Shown here in pieces: positions 1-7,260 of a stretch of 64,000 bases of DNA (its first letter is position 1; every line of letters starts with the position of its first letter). The stretch is from Hymenobacter sp. YIM 151500-1. GTDB lineage: Bacteria; Bacteroidota; Bacteroidia; Cytophagales; Hymenobacteraceae. The notes beneath the pieces are model-generated. The model did no database searches. It saw nothing but the letters and a program-made list of their open reading frames with translations, and was not told where the DNA came from. The stretch lies in the NCBI RefSeq assembly GCF_025979885.1, contig NZ_CP110139.1:4174001-4238000 (forward strand), in the 5' to 3' direction. Both the position numbers and the translations under genes were made by a program.

Positions 1-297
1 ATCCTATGCGGTGTTTTTTTATGCCCGATGGTGGTGAGTTGTCATTGCGAGGCGGAGCCAATCCGTCCTTCTCCGGGCGCTAAGCGTCCGACCTAGCTAA
101 AGCTTTGCCGTGGCGCCTCACCCCCCAGCCCCCTCTCCGAAAAAGGAGAGGGGGAGCCTGGCGTCATATTATACAACTGGTTCCTGACTTCTAGCAGATG
201 TCAGGGGTTTTTCGTACTCGGTTGCTTGGATAGAGAAAAGGACGGCTTGACGCCGCTTGATGCGCGGAATGTCCTGCCTCCGCGCAATGACAGCGGG
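1..297. repeat. gene-free region with dispersed intergenic repeats
   Basis: No gene is supported here. Positions 41-56 (GTCATTGCGAGGCGGA) are roughly the reverse complement of 276-291, so the two bracket the stretch. Positions 117-154 hold a CCTCACCCCC-type element with a CCCCCTCTCC/GGAGAGGGGG stem; related copies lie near 33.1 kb and 59.3-59.55 kb. The 18-mer at 253-270 (CCGCTTGATGCGCGGAAT) recurs exactly at 62280-62297. These are non-coding repeats by appearance. Confidence 0.6.
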
Positions 298-1659
298 CTA
301 CTTGCGGCCCAGCCAGTTTTCGGGGTTGAGGTTGGAGCTGTTGTGCCAGACTTGAAACTGGACTTCGGCCGTGCCTTCGGCGTCGGTGTAGACGGTGCCG
401 ATGGGTTGGCGGGCCTGGATGGTCTGGCCTTCGCTTACGCTTACGCTGCGCAGCTTGGCGTACACCGTGAAGTAGTCGCCGTGCTGCACCATCACAATGG
501 TGTTCATGCCGGGCACGCTGGCTACGGTCAGCACCTTGCCGTCGTAGACGGCGCGTACGGGCTCCCCGGAGGTGGTCTGGATGTCGACGCCGCGGTTTTC
601 GACCACCACGTTTTTCAGCACGGGGTGGTTGTGGCGGCCGAAGCGCTGGCTGATGAAGCCCCGGCCCACGGGCCAGGGCAGGCGGCCCCGGTTTTCGCGG
701 AAGGAAGAGGCCAGCTCGGCGGTTTCGGGGGTGAGCGTAACCCGGTCGGTGCGCTCAGCGGCCGTTTCGGCAGCGGCTTCGGCGGCGGAGCCGGTGCGGG
801 AGGTGGCGCCGGGGCTGCGTGAGGGGCTGGTAGCACCGGATGAGCGGCGGGCCGTGGCGGCACCGCGGGCGGCGGCTCGCCGGGCGGCGCGGGCAATTTC
901 TTCGCGCACCCGCTGGGCAATCAGGTTGTCGAGGCGACGCACGCCCTGCTGGCGCCGGGCCAGCTCCTGGCGCAGGTTCTGCTCCTGCTGGGTCAGCTTG
1001 GTAACTACCTGGTCCTGCTGGGTTTTCAGCGTCAGCAGGTTGCGCTTCTCCGACAGCTGGGTGTTGAGCAGCTGGCCTTTCTCGTTCTGCTTCACCCGCA
1101 GGCCGGTAAGCTGGGTGCTCAGGCGCTGCTGGGTGTTGCTGATTTGGGCGGCCTGGGCCTTGCGCACCTCGGCGTACTGCTGAATGTAGCGCAGGCGCAG
1201 CATAAGCTGGTTGAACGACTCCGACGCAAACAGGAACATGATGCGGTTGTAGCCGTTGGCCGTTTTGGAGCCGGCATAAATCAGGCGGGCGTACTCGGCC
1301 TTGAGCTGCTCCAGGCTCTGGCGGGTGCGCTGCACCTGGGTTTCGGTCTGACGCACGTCGGTTTCCAGGTAGCGCAGCTCGTTGCTGATGTCCTTGATGA
1401 CATTCTGCTGCACGTTCAGCTTTTCCTTCAAGGCGTTCAGCTGGCCCACGGAGGCTTGCTTCTGGCGCTGGGTCTGCTCCAGAATGCGGCTGGTTTCGCG
1501 GATGCGCCGCAGGGTGTTGCGCCGCTCCCGCTCCAGCTGGGCCTTGGTTTTGCGGCCGCTGCGCTGGGCCGCTGCTTCCGTCGGCAGCAGCAACAGGAGG
1601 ACGGCCCAGCACAGCAGCAGAAGCGGCAGCAGCTGCCCGAATCTACTTTTTACGCGCAT
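298..1659 (-). CDS. EnvC-like murein hydrolase activator, M23/LytM domain
   Basis: A 453-residue exported protein: N-terminal signal sequence (about 1-31, ending AAAQ), a long Q/R/L-rich coiled coil (about 35-250), an Ala/Arg/Ser low-complexity linker (about 250-300), and a C-terminal LytM/M23 domain (about 325-453). This is the architecture of EnvC/NlpD proteins, which switch on cell-wall amidases at the septum. The usual metal ligands look replaced: the HxGxD position reads ENRGVD and the HxH position reads VQFQVW. I therefore infer an activator rather than an active endopeptidase. It is the last gene of a minus-strand run, overlapping the DUF4292 gene by 17 bases, which implies translational coupling. 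Confidence 0.9.
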   Translation of the reverse strand: MRVKSRFGQLLPLLLLCWAVLLLLLPTEAAAQRSGRKTKAQLERERRNTLRRIRETSRILEQTQRQKQASVGQLNALKEKLNVQQNVIKDISNELRYLETDVRQTETQVQRTRQSLEQLKAEYARLIYAGSKTANGYNRIMFLFASESFNQLMLRLRYIQQYAEVRKAQAAQISNTQQRLSTQLTGLRVKQNEKGQLLNTQLSEKRNLLTLKTQQDQVVTKLTQQEQNLRQELARRQQGVRRLDNLIAQRVREEIARAARRAAARGAATARRSSGATSPSRSPGATSRTGSAAEAAAETAAERTDRVTLTPETAELASSFRENRGRLPWPVGRGFISQRFGRHNHPVLKNVVVENRGVDIQTTSGEPVRAVYDGKVLTVASVPGMNTIVMVQHGDYFTVYAKLRSVSVSEGQTIQARQPIGTVYTDAEGTAEVQFQVWHNSSNLNPENWLGRK

Positions 1660-2416
1660 AGCCTTTGGGCACCGAAAACGGGAAGGAAAGCCGTTCCTTG
1701 TCCAGGTCGACGTTGCGGTATTGCACCGACACGGTGGCCGGCTTGCCCTGGGGCTGCTTCAGCTGAAGCAGGGTAGCGTGGGCAAACAGCTGGTTACGTG
1801 GGGGCAGGGGCTGGAAGGCGGAATAGTCGACGGTGAGGCTGTTCTGGGTTTGCTGGTCCTGCACCGAGAGCTGCTGCACCCGGCCCTTGGCAATGTCGAT
1901 GAGCTGCTGCACCAACAGGCCACGCTGCTCGTACTGCACCCGCTGCATAGGGCCTTCGGTGGCCACAGTGGGCGCCACCTCGCCGGCCGGGGTGACGGGC
2001 AGGTAGTCGCCCAGCAGCAGGGCCTGCACCCGCTCAAAGGTGACGGGCACGTTGAGCAGGCGGCTCAGGTAGGCGTAGTCGCCGGCGTAGTACTCGCGCT
2101 GCAACGGAAACAGCACCTTCACCGAGTCGCGGGTGATGTAGGCCCGGAACCCCTCAATGCCCAGCGAAGCCGACATCCAGATTACACTGTCGCGCCGCAC
2201 GCGCACGTTCACGTTGGCCGTTTGCTGCACTCCCGGAAAGTCGATGCTGACTTTGCCTCTGGCTTTCAAATAGCGAAATTCCACGTTGGTGGCTTTCACC
2301 ATTTCGGGAGTTTTGGCCGCAGCTGCGGCCGATTTGCCGGGCAGCAGCTTGCGGCTGCATCCAGCCGAAGTCAGGCCCAGCACGGCGCACAGCACCAGCA
2401 CAACGCGGTTACTCAT
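1643..2416 (-). CDS. DUF4292 family lipoprotein
   Basis: About 257 residues starting MSNRVVLVLCAVLG. The lipobox TSAGC predicts a lipid-anchored periplasmic protein. I chose the ATG at 2416 because it sits directly before the signal sequence; an upstream in-frame start would add ten non-hydrophobic residues. The body matches my recollection of the Bacteroidota DUF4292 family, which resembles LolA/LolB-type lipid carriers, but no biochemical role is shown by the sequence. It overlaps the TPR gene upstream by 8 bases and the EnvC-like gene downstream by 17, so the three are probably one transcript linked to the cell envelope. Confidence 0.85.
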   Translation of the reverse strand: MSNRVVLVLCAVLGLTSAGCSRKLLPGKSAAAAAKTPEMVKATNVEFRYLKARGKVSIDFPGVQQTANVNVRVRRDSVIWMSASLGIEGFRAYITRDSVKVLFPLQREYYAGDYAYLSRLLNVPVTFERVQALLLGDYLPVTPAGEVAPTVATEGPMQRVQYEQRGLLVQQLIDIAKGRVQQLSVQDQQTQNSLTVDYSAFQPLPPRNQLFAHATLLQLKQPQGKPATVSVQYRNVDLDKERLSFPFSVPKGYARKK

Positions 2417-4232
2417 ACAGTTTCTTGTCTTTAATCTTACGGTCAATGAGCGGGGAGGCGCCGCCCCGCTTCTGGGCGCGCTGCCACTGCGCCAGGGCCT
2501 GCTCCTTCTCGCCCAGCTGGTAGAGCACGTCGCCGTAATGCTCGATGACGGTGGCGTCGGAAGTAGAGCGCAGGGCTTTTTCGAGGTGCTGGCGCGCCCC
2601 GGCGTAGTCTTTCAGCTTATAGAGCACCCAGGCGTACGTGTCCAGGTAGGTGTCGTTGTCGGGAAACTGCTTCACCAGCTTGCCGGCCATTTCCTTGGCC
2701 TTGTCGAGCTGCAAGCCGCGCAGGGCTAGGTAGTAGCTGTAGTTGTTCAGGGCCTGGGCGTTGTTGGCGTCGAAGGCCAGGGCGGCTTCGTAGGCCGCGT
2801 CCGACTTGGCGTAGTCTTTCACCTCGTGGTAGGCGTCGCCGAGCTGGGTGTCGAACTGGGCCAGCAGCTCGGGGTTATCGGTGGCCAGCTTGCGGCCGTA
2901 CTCCAGGGACTTGATGCCTTTGGCGGGCTGCTTTTTCAGCAAGTGGCCCACGCCGTTGTAAAACCACAGCGGGGCCTGGTTCGGAAACAGCTCCAGGGCC
3001 TGCTCGGTGTGGCGCAGCAGGGAATCGGTCTGGCTTAGCTCGGCGTCAATCAAGACCACCTGCTGCCAGATTTGGTAGCGGGAGTTGTCGAGGCGCAGGG
3101 CTTTGAGGTAGTTGGTGCGGGCGTCGGCGCGCTTTTCTACCACCGTCTGAATGTCGCCGGCAATGGAAAAGGCCTTGGCCTCCTTGGGGTGGACGCGGGT
3201 GGTAATGGCGGCCAGCTCTAGGGCGGTTTGGTTGAGGGCCGGGTTGGGCAGCTGCTTGATGTAGTCGACCAGGATGCGCACCTTGTCGTCGATGTCGAGC
3301 AGGGTGCTTTCAAAGGCCAGCTTCACCTGCTTCTGCGACTCGGCGGGGTTGTTCTGCTGGCGGTACACGTCGGCCAGAATCATCCGGGCGCGGGGGTTAT
3401 CGGGGTCCTGCTTCAGGGCCTGCTCCGCCACCCGAATAGCATCAGGGAAGCGGTTGTTGGCGGCGTACATCTGGGCCTGGGCCAGCACGTAGCGCACCTG
3501 GTCAGGGTTGGCCTTGATTAGGGCCTCGCCTTCCTTGAGGGCCTGATCGAGGTTGTTTTGCTTGAGGTAGATCTGCTGCTTTTTGAACGACACCTCTTCC
3601 AGGGTGCCAAACTGCTTCTCGGCCCGCTCAAACGTGGCCAGCGCCTCGTTCAGCTTGCCCTGGGCCAGGTAGAGGTCGGCCAGGTTGAAGAGGTAGTAGC
3701 CCGAGTCGGGCACGTCGCGGATAAGGGTGGTGTACACCTCGGCGGCCTGGTCGTACTGCTTGCGCGAGGCGTACACCTGGGCCAGCAGCAGGTAGTAGTA
3801 GGCGTTGTCGGGGTCGAGGCGCACGGCGGCCTGCGCAAAATTGGTGGCGTCTTCGAGGTTGCCGCTGAGCAGGTTGGTTTCGGCTATCTTGTAGTTGACG
3901 GCCGCATTGGTCGGGTTGAGGGCGTAGGCCTTCAGAAACCGTTCCTGAGCCCGGTTGTACTCTTCGAGCAGCAGCAGGCGCACGCCATCCACGAAATAGG
4001 CTTCGCTCTGTTCCCGCTCCTTTTCCGAGAGGTAGCGCTGCTGGCGCTGCACGGCTTCCACGGCCGCCCGCCGGGCCAGGTCCCGCCGCTCTTTGCGGGT
4101 GAGCTTGCGCGGTTTGGCGGGCTTGGCCGGCTTCTCCGCCGACTTGCCAGCTGGGCGGGCAGGTTGCTGGGCCAGCGCCGTAGCGGGCCAGCTGCCAAGC
4201 AGGATGAGGATACAACAAACAACGAAACGCAT
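2409..4232 (-). CDS. secreted tetratricopeptide repeat protein
   Basis: About 607 residues. Start chosen at the ATG at 4232 (MRFVVCCILILLGSWPA), giving a clean signal peptide ending ALAQQ. A Lys/Arg-rich linker follows (about 25-60), then many 34-residue TPR units, seen in phrases such as AYALNPTNAAVNYKIAE, AAVRLDPDNAYYYLLLAQ and ALAFDANNAQALNNYSYYLA. TPRs make protein-binding scaffolds; the partner is unknown. It overlaps the DUF4292 gene, and the arrangement TPR, DUF4292, EnvC suggests a shared envelope-assembly job. An upstream gap of about 230 bases separates it from the nucleotidyltransferase gene. Confidence 0.9.
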   Translation of the reverse strand: MRFVVCCILILLGSWPATALAQQPARPAGKSAEKPAKPAKPRKLTRKERRDLARRAAVEAVQRQQRYLSEKEREQSEAYFVDGVRLLLLEEYNRAQERFLKAYALNPTNAAVNYKIAETNLLSGNLEDATNFAQAAVRLDPDNAYYYLLLAQVYASRKQYDQAAEVYTTLIRDVPDSGYYLFNLADLYLAQGKLNEALATFERAEKQFGTLEEVSFKKQQIYLKQNNLDQALKEGEALIKANPDQVRYVLAQAQMYAANNRFPDAIRVAEQALKQDPDNPRARMILADVYRQQNNPAESQKQVKLAFESTLLDIDDKVRILVDYIKQLPNPALNQTALELAAITTRVHPKEAKAFSIAGDIQTVVEKRADARTNYLKALRLDNSRYQIWQQVVLIDAELSQTDSLLRHTEQALELFPNQAPLWFYNGVGHLLKKQPAKGIKSLEYGRKLATDNPELLAQFDTQLGDAYHEVKDYAKSDAAYEAALAFDANNAQALNNYSYYLALRGLQLDKAKEMAGKLVKQFPDNDTYLDTYAWVLYKLKDYAGARQHLEKALRSTSDATVIEHYGDVLYQLGEKEQALAQWQRAQKRGGASPLIDRKIKDKKLYE

Positions 4233-4400
4233 TCGGCAAAAGCGCGGGGACGGCCCGCCAGTCAGGAAGAACACAACAAGATACCCAAAACGACGGGGTG
4301 GCCCCGCGCTTCTGCGTAACGTAGGCGGCGACGAAATTACTTCATTTGTGGATAAGACGTTGCGGCGCGCAGCGGAATAGCCTGGCGTGCAGCTAAACGA

Positions 4401-4435
4401 AAACGCCGCCGGCTTGTGAGGAGCCGGCGGCGTTT
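4401..4435 (-). terminator. terminator hairpin after nucleotidyltransferase gene
   Basis: A 14-base stem (AAACGCCGCCGGCT paired with its exact complement at 4422-4435) around a 7-base loop, located 26 bases past the stop codon of the minus-strand gene ending at 4461. Confidence 0.75.
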
Positions 4436-4460
4436 GTTGCTTTTACATTGTGAGCTTGGC

Positions 4461-5471
4461 TTACACGCGCAGCGTGTTGTAGTCGCCCAGGCTGAGGTCG
4501 GCGGGGTCGCTGGTGACGGTGGCGTGGTTGCCGATCATGGAGTTGGTGACGTTGGCGTGCAGCACCGAGGCCGAAGTTTGCACGATGCTGTTGGTTACCA
4601 CCGAGCTGCGTACGTTGCTGTGGTTGCCAAGCGACACGTGCGGACCCACCACCGAGTCGGTGATAATGGCACCTTCGCCCACGTACACCGGCGGAATCAG
4701 CACGGAGTTGGTGATGTGGGCCGACTCGGCCACCAGATTTTCGCCGCGCTCCTGCAAATACTCCAGGTAGCGCTGGTTGGTGTACACGGTGGCATCCTTG
4801 TTGCCGCAGTCCAGCCACTCGGTTACGCGGCCGGGCACGAAGGTAGTGCCCTGGTTTTTCATGTTTTCGAGGGCGTTGGTGAGCTGGTACTCACCCTTGT
4901 CCTTGATGTCGTTGTCGAGCAGGTATTGCAGCTCCCGGCGCAGGTACTCGCCGTCCTGGAAGTAGTAGATACCAATGATGGCCAGGTCCGACACAAACTC
5001 CTGGGGCTTCTCCACGAAGTCGGTAATCTGGCCCTGCTCGTTCAGCTTCACCACCCCAAACGGCCGCGGGTCGTCGACGCGCTGCACCCAGATGGTGCCG
5101 GGCACGCTGGAGTCGAGGGTGAAGTCGGCTTTGAATAGCGTGTCGGCGAAGGCCACCACCACCGGCCCGCTCAGCGCCGACTGAGCGCACAAAATAGCAT
5201 GGGCCGTGCCCAGGGGCTCGTCCTGGTAGTGAATGGTGCCGCGCGCGCCCACCGACTCGGCGATGCGCACCAGGTTTTGCTCTACTTCGCTGCCGAAGCG
5301 CCCGATGATAAAGGCCACTTCCTCCACGGGCTCCCCGCACACCTTGGCAATGTCCTCGACGAGCCGCTGCACAATGGGCTTGCCGGCAATGGGAATCAGG
5401 GGCTTGGGAACGGTGAGGGTGTGGGGGCGCATGCGCTTGCCCATGCCAGCCATCGGGACGATGATTTTCAT
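4461..5471 (-). CDS. sugar nucleotidyltransferase (NTP transferase)
   Basis: A 336-residue enzyme that should join a sugar-1-phosphate to an NTP to form an activated sugar for cell-surface polysaccharides. The N-terminal signature MKIIVPMAGMGKRMRPHTLT followed by VPKPLIPIAGKP is the nucleotide-binding loop and Lys of the RmlA/GlmU-type fold. FADTLF and CGNKDATV mark the rest of the catalytic domain. The last 90 residues carry hexapeptide-like turns (ITNSVLIPPVYVGEGAIITD), suggesting a short left-handed beta-helix. Substrate (glucose-, mannose- or N-acetylglucosamine-1-phosphate) cannot be decided from sequence alone. The nearby flippase and dut genes match the order I recall in related genomes. 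Confidence 0.88.
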   Translation of the reverse strand: MKIIVPMAGMGKRMRPHTLTVPKPLIPIAGKPIVQRLVEDIAKVCGEPVEEVAFIIGRFGSEVEQNLVRIAESVGARGTIHYQDEPLGTAHAILCAQSALSGPVVVAFADTLFKADFTLDSSVPGTIWVQRVDDPRPFGVVKLNEQGQITDFVEKPQEFVSDLAIIGIYYFQDGEYLRRELQYLLDNDIKDKGEYQLTNALENMKNQGTTFVPGRVTEWLDCGNKDATVYTNQRYLEYLQERGENLVAESAHITNSVLIPPVYVGEGAIITDSVVGPHVSLGNHSNVRSSVVTNSIVQTSASVLHANVTNSMIGNHATVTSDPADLSLGDYNTLRV

Positions 5472-5510
5472 ATGGAAAGAGTAGTTAGAAGTGTCGGAAA
5501 AGAAGAAAGG

Positions 5511-6494
5511 TTAAGCCAAAGAAGCAGCGGCAGCAGGCTCGCTGAGCAGCTCGGTGAGCAGCTCCGGGTCGATGTTGCCCCCGCTGAGCACGGCCACGGC
5601 CGACTGGAAAGCCGGCAGCTCGGCGCGGTGGTGCAGCAGAGCGGCCAGGGCCAGGGCCGCCGTAGGCTCCACTACCAGGTGCGTCTGCATCAGCAAAAGC
5701 TTGGTTACGTGCCGGATTTCCGCTTCCGTTACGGTGACAATATCATCTACGTACTGGCGGATGTGGGCAAACGTTAGGTCGCCGAGCCGGAGCGTACGTA
5801 CGCCATCGGCCAGGGTACGGTTGGTTTCGGCGGCGCTTAGCTCCACAATTTGTCCGCTACGAAAGCCAGCCTGAGCATCGGCAGCCAGCTCCGGCTCCAC
5901 CCCGATAATGCTGACGTTGGGCTTCAAGGCTTTCAGCGCCAGCGCCGTGCCGCTAATCAGCCCGCCCCCGCCCACGGGCACCACCACCAGGTCCACGGAA
6001 GGCAAGTCCTCGAAGATTTCCAGGCCCACGGTGCCCTGACCCGCAATGATGTAGGGGTCGTTGAAGGGCGGCACCAGCACGTAGGGCTGCTCTTCCAGCA
6101 GGCGGGCGGCCACGTCTTCGCGCTTTTCGCGGGCCGGGTCGTAGAGCACCACCTCGGCTCCGTAGCGGCGGGTAGCTTCCACCTTCACGCGGGGCGCGTT
6201 AGTGGGCATCACAATAACAGCTTTGATACCCAGGCGCTGGGCGGCAAAGGCTACGCCCTGGGCGTGGTTGCCGCTGGAGTAGGCAATAACCCCGCGCTGC
6301 AACTCTTCCGGTGTAAGGGCCAGAATCCGATTGGCTGCCCCCCGAATCTTAAAGGAGCCAATCGGTTGCAGGTTCTCCGGCTTCAGCCAGATAATCCCCT
6401 CGCCGCCCGCCCCAAAAAACGGCAGCAGCGGCGTCCGTAAAATGGTGCCTGCTATCCGAGCCTGCGCCTGCTGTACGTCGTGGAGGGAAACCAT
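5511..6494 (-). CDS. PLP-dependent threonine/serine ammonia-lyase family
   Basis: A 327-residue fold-type II PLP enzyme. The Schiff-base lysine lies in GSFKIRGAANR (about residue 48), the substrate-carboxylate loop in SSGNHAQGVA, and the phosphate-binding glycine loop in VPVGGGGLISG. The expected reaction is deamination of threonine to 2-oxobutanoate (or of serine). The protein is one domain long and lacks the C-terminal ACT-like regulatory domain of biosynthetic IlvA, so a catabolic threonine deaminase or a serine racemase is equally possible. It lies 39 bases upstream of the nucleotidyltransferase gene on the same strand. Confidence 0.85.
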   Translation of the reverse strand: MVSLHDVQQAQARIAGTILRTPLLPFFGAGGEGIIWLKPENLQPIGSFKIRGAANRILALTPEELQRGVIAYSSGNHAQGVAFAAQRLGIKAVIVMPTNAPRVKVEATRRYGAEVVLYDPAREKREDVAARLLEEQPYVLVPPFNDPYIIAGQGTVGLEIFEDLPSVDLVVVPVGGGGLISGTALALKALKPNVSIIGVEPELAADAQAGFRSGQIVELSAAETNRTLADGVRTLRLGDLTFAHIRQYVDDIVTVTEAEIRHVTKLLLMQTHLVVEPTAALALAALLHHRAELPAFQSAVAVLSGGNIDPELLTELLSEPAAAASLA

Positions 6495-6498
6495 CTTG

Positions 6499-6720
6499 AT
6501 AGAAGTGAGAAGTTAGAGGTGAGAAGTTAGAAAGTGGAAGTAAGAAAAAGGGAAGAACGTCATGCTGAGCGGAGCCGCAGGCGGAGTCGAAGCATCTCTA
6601 CCGCTTCATTGGGCAAGCATCAGAAGTTAGCCAGAGGTAGAGATGCTTCGGCAAGCTCAGCATGACGTTCTTTTTCTTCTGTTTCTCACTTCTCACCTCT
6701 TACTTCTCGCTTCTATGAAG
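6499..6720. repeat. inverted-repeat element flanked by GAAGTGAGAAG-type repeats
   Basis: An intergenic hairpin element. Outer arms 6553-6569 (AAGAACGTCATGCTGAG) and 6656-6672 are exact complements; inner arms around GTCGAAGCATCTCTACC also pair. The inner GAAGCATCTCT core is shared with elements at 11.3 kb and 43.8 kb. The element is framed by short purine/pyrimidine repeats (GAAGTGAGAAGTTAG on the left, TCTCACTTCTCACC on the right), also inverted. Confidence 0.8.
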
Positions 6721-7147
6721 TGCCGGTGCTGCCGTAGCCGCCGGTGCCGCGGGAGGTTTCGCTGAGCGTTTGTACGGGCTGCCACTGCACGGTTTCGTGG
6801 CGGGCTACTACCAGCTGGGCAATTCGCTCCCCGTCGTGCACCACGTAGTCCTGGTCGGAGAGGTTGACGAGCAGCACTTTCAGCTCACCGCGGTAGTCGG
6901 CGTCGATGGTGCCGGGACTGTTGACAATGCCGATGCCGTGCTTGAAAGCCAGGCCGCTGCGGGGGCGCACCTGCATTTCGTAGCCCACCGGAAGTTCCAA
7001 AAACAGCCCCGTCGGAATTAGGGCCCGCTGCAAGGGGCGCAGCAGCACCGGCGCGTCGAGGTGGGCGCGCACGTCCAGGCCGGCGGCGTGGGCCGTCTGG
7101 TACTCCGGCAGCGGGTGCCGCGACTGGTTGATAACCGAAATCTGCAT
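6713..7147 (-). CDS. dut: dUTP diphosphatase
   Basis: A 144-residue trimeric dUTPase, which hydrolyses dUTP to dUMP and pyrophosphate, keeping uracil out of DNA and feeding dTMP synthesis. All five family motifs are visible: AGLDVRAHL, RPRSGLA, GIVNSPGTIDADYRGE (with the catalytic Asp), ERIAQLVV, and the C-terminal P-loop-like RGTGGYGSTG. Start set at the ATG at 7147 (MQISVINQS): a TATCTTTG promoter element lies only five bases upstream, so a longer start would not be transcribed. The mRNA is probably leaderless. Confidence 0.95.
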   Translation of the reverse strand: MQISVINQSRHPLPEYQTAHAAGLDVRAHLDAPVLLRPLQRALIPTGLFLELPVGYEMQVRPRSGLAFKHGIGIVNSPGTIDADYRGELKVLLVNLSDQDYVVHDGERIAQLVVARHETVQWQPVQTLSETSRGTGGYGSTGTS

Positions 7148-7152
7148 AGCCG

Positions 7153-7160
7153 CAAAGATA
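7153..7160 (-). promoter_or_regulatory. -7 promoter element of dut (TATCTTTG)
   Basis: Minus-strand TATCTTTG fits the Bacteroidota -7 consensus TAnnTTTG exactly. A TTG lies 18 bases further upstream. Only CGGCT separates the element from the dut ATG. Confidence 0.65.
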
Positions 7161-7173
7161 GAAGGCCGCTGTA

Positions 7174-7251
7174 AGCTCCAAGCTATAAGCGGCAAGCCGC
7201 AAGCTTTTCTCAGAACGAAAGCTTGAAGCTTGCCGCTTATAGCTTGGAGCT
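7174..7251. repeat. hairpin repeat with 24-base arms
   Basis: Arms 7174-7197 (AGCTCCAAGCTATAAGCGGC...) and 7228-7251 are exact reverse complements around a 30-base spacer. The element overlaps the likely -33 region of dut. A related stretch (GCTTGAGGCTTGGAGCTAAC) occurs near 16120. Confidence 0.8.
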
Positions 7252-7260
7252 AAAAAACAG

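Noticed and set aside
1382..2434. 350-codon plus-strand ORF opposite the EnvC-like and DUF4292 genes
   Set aside because: Crosses two well supported overlapping genes on the other strand and has no domain.
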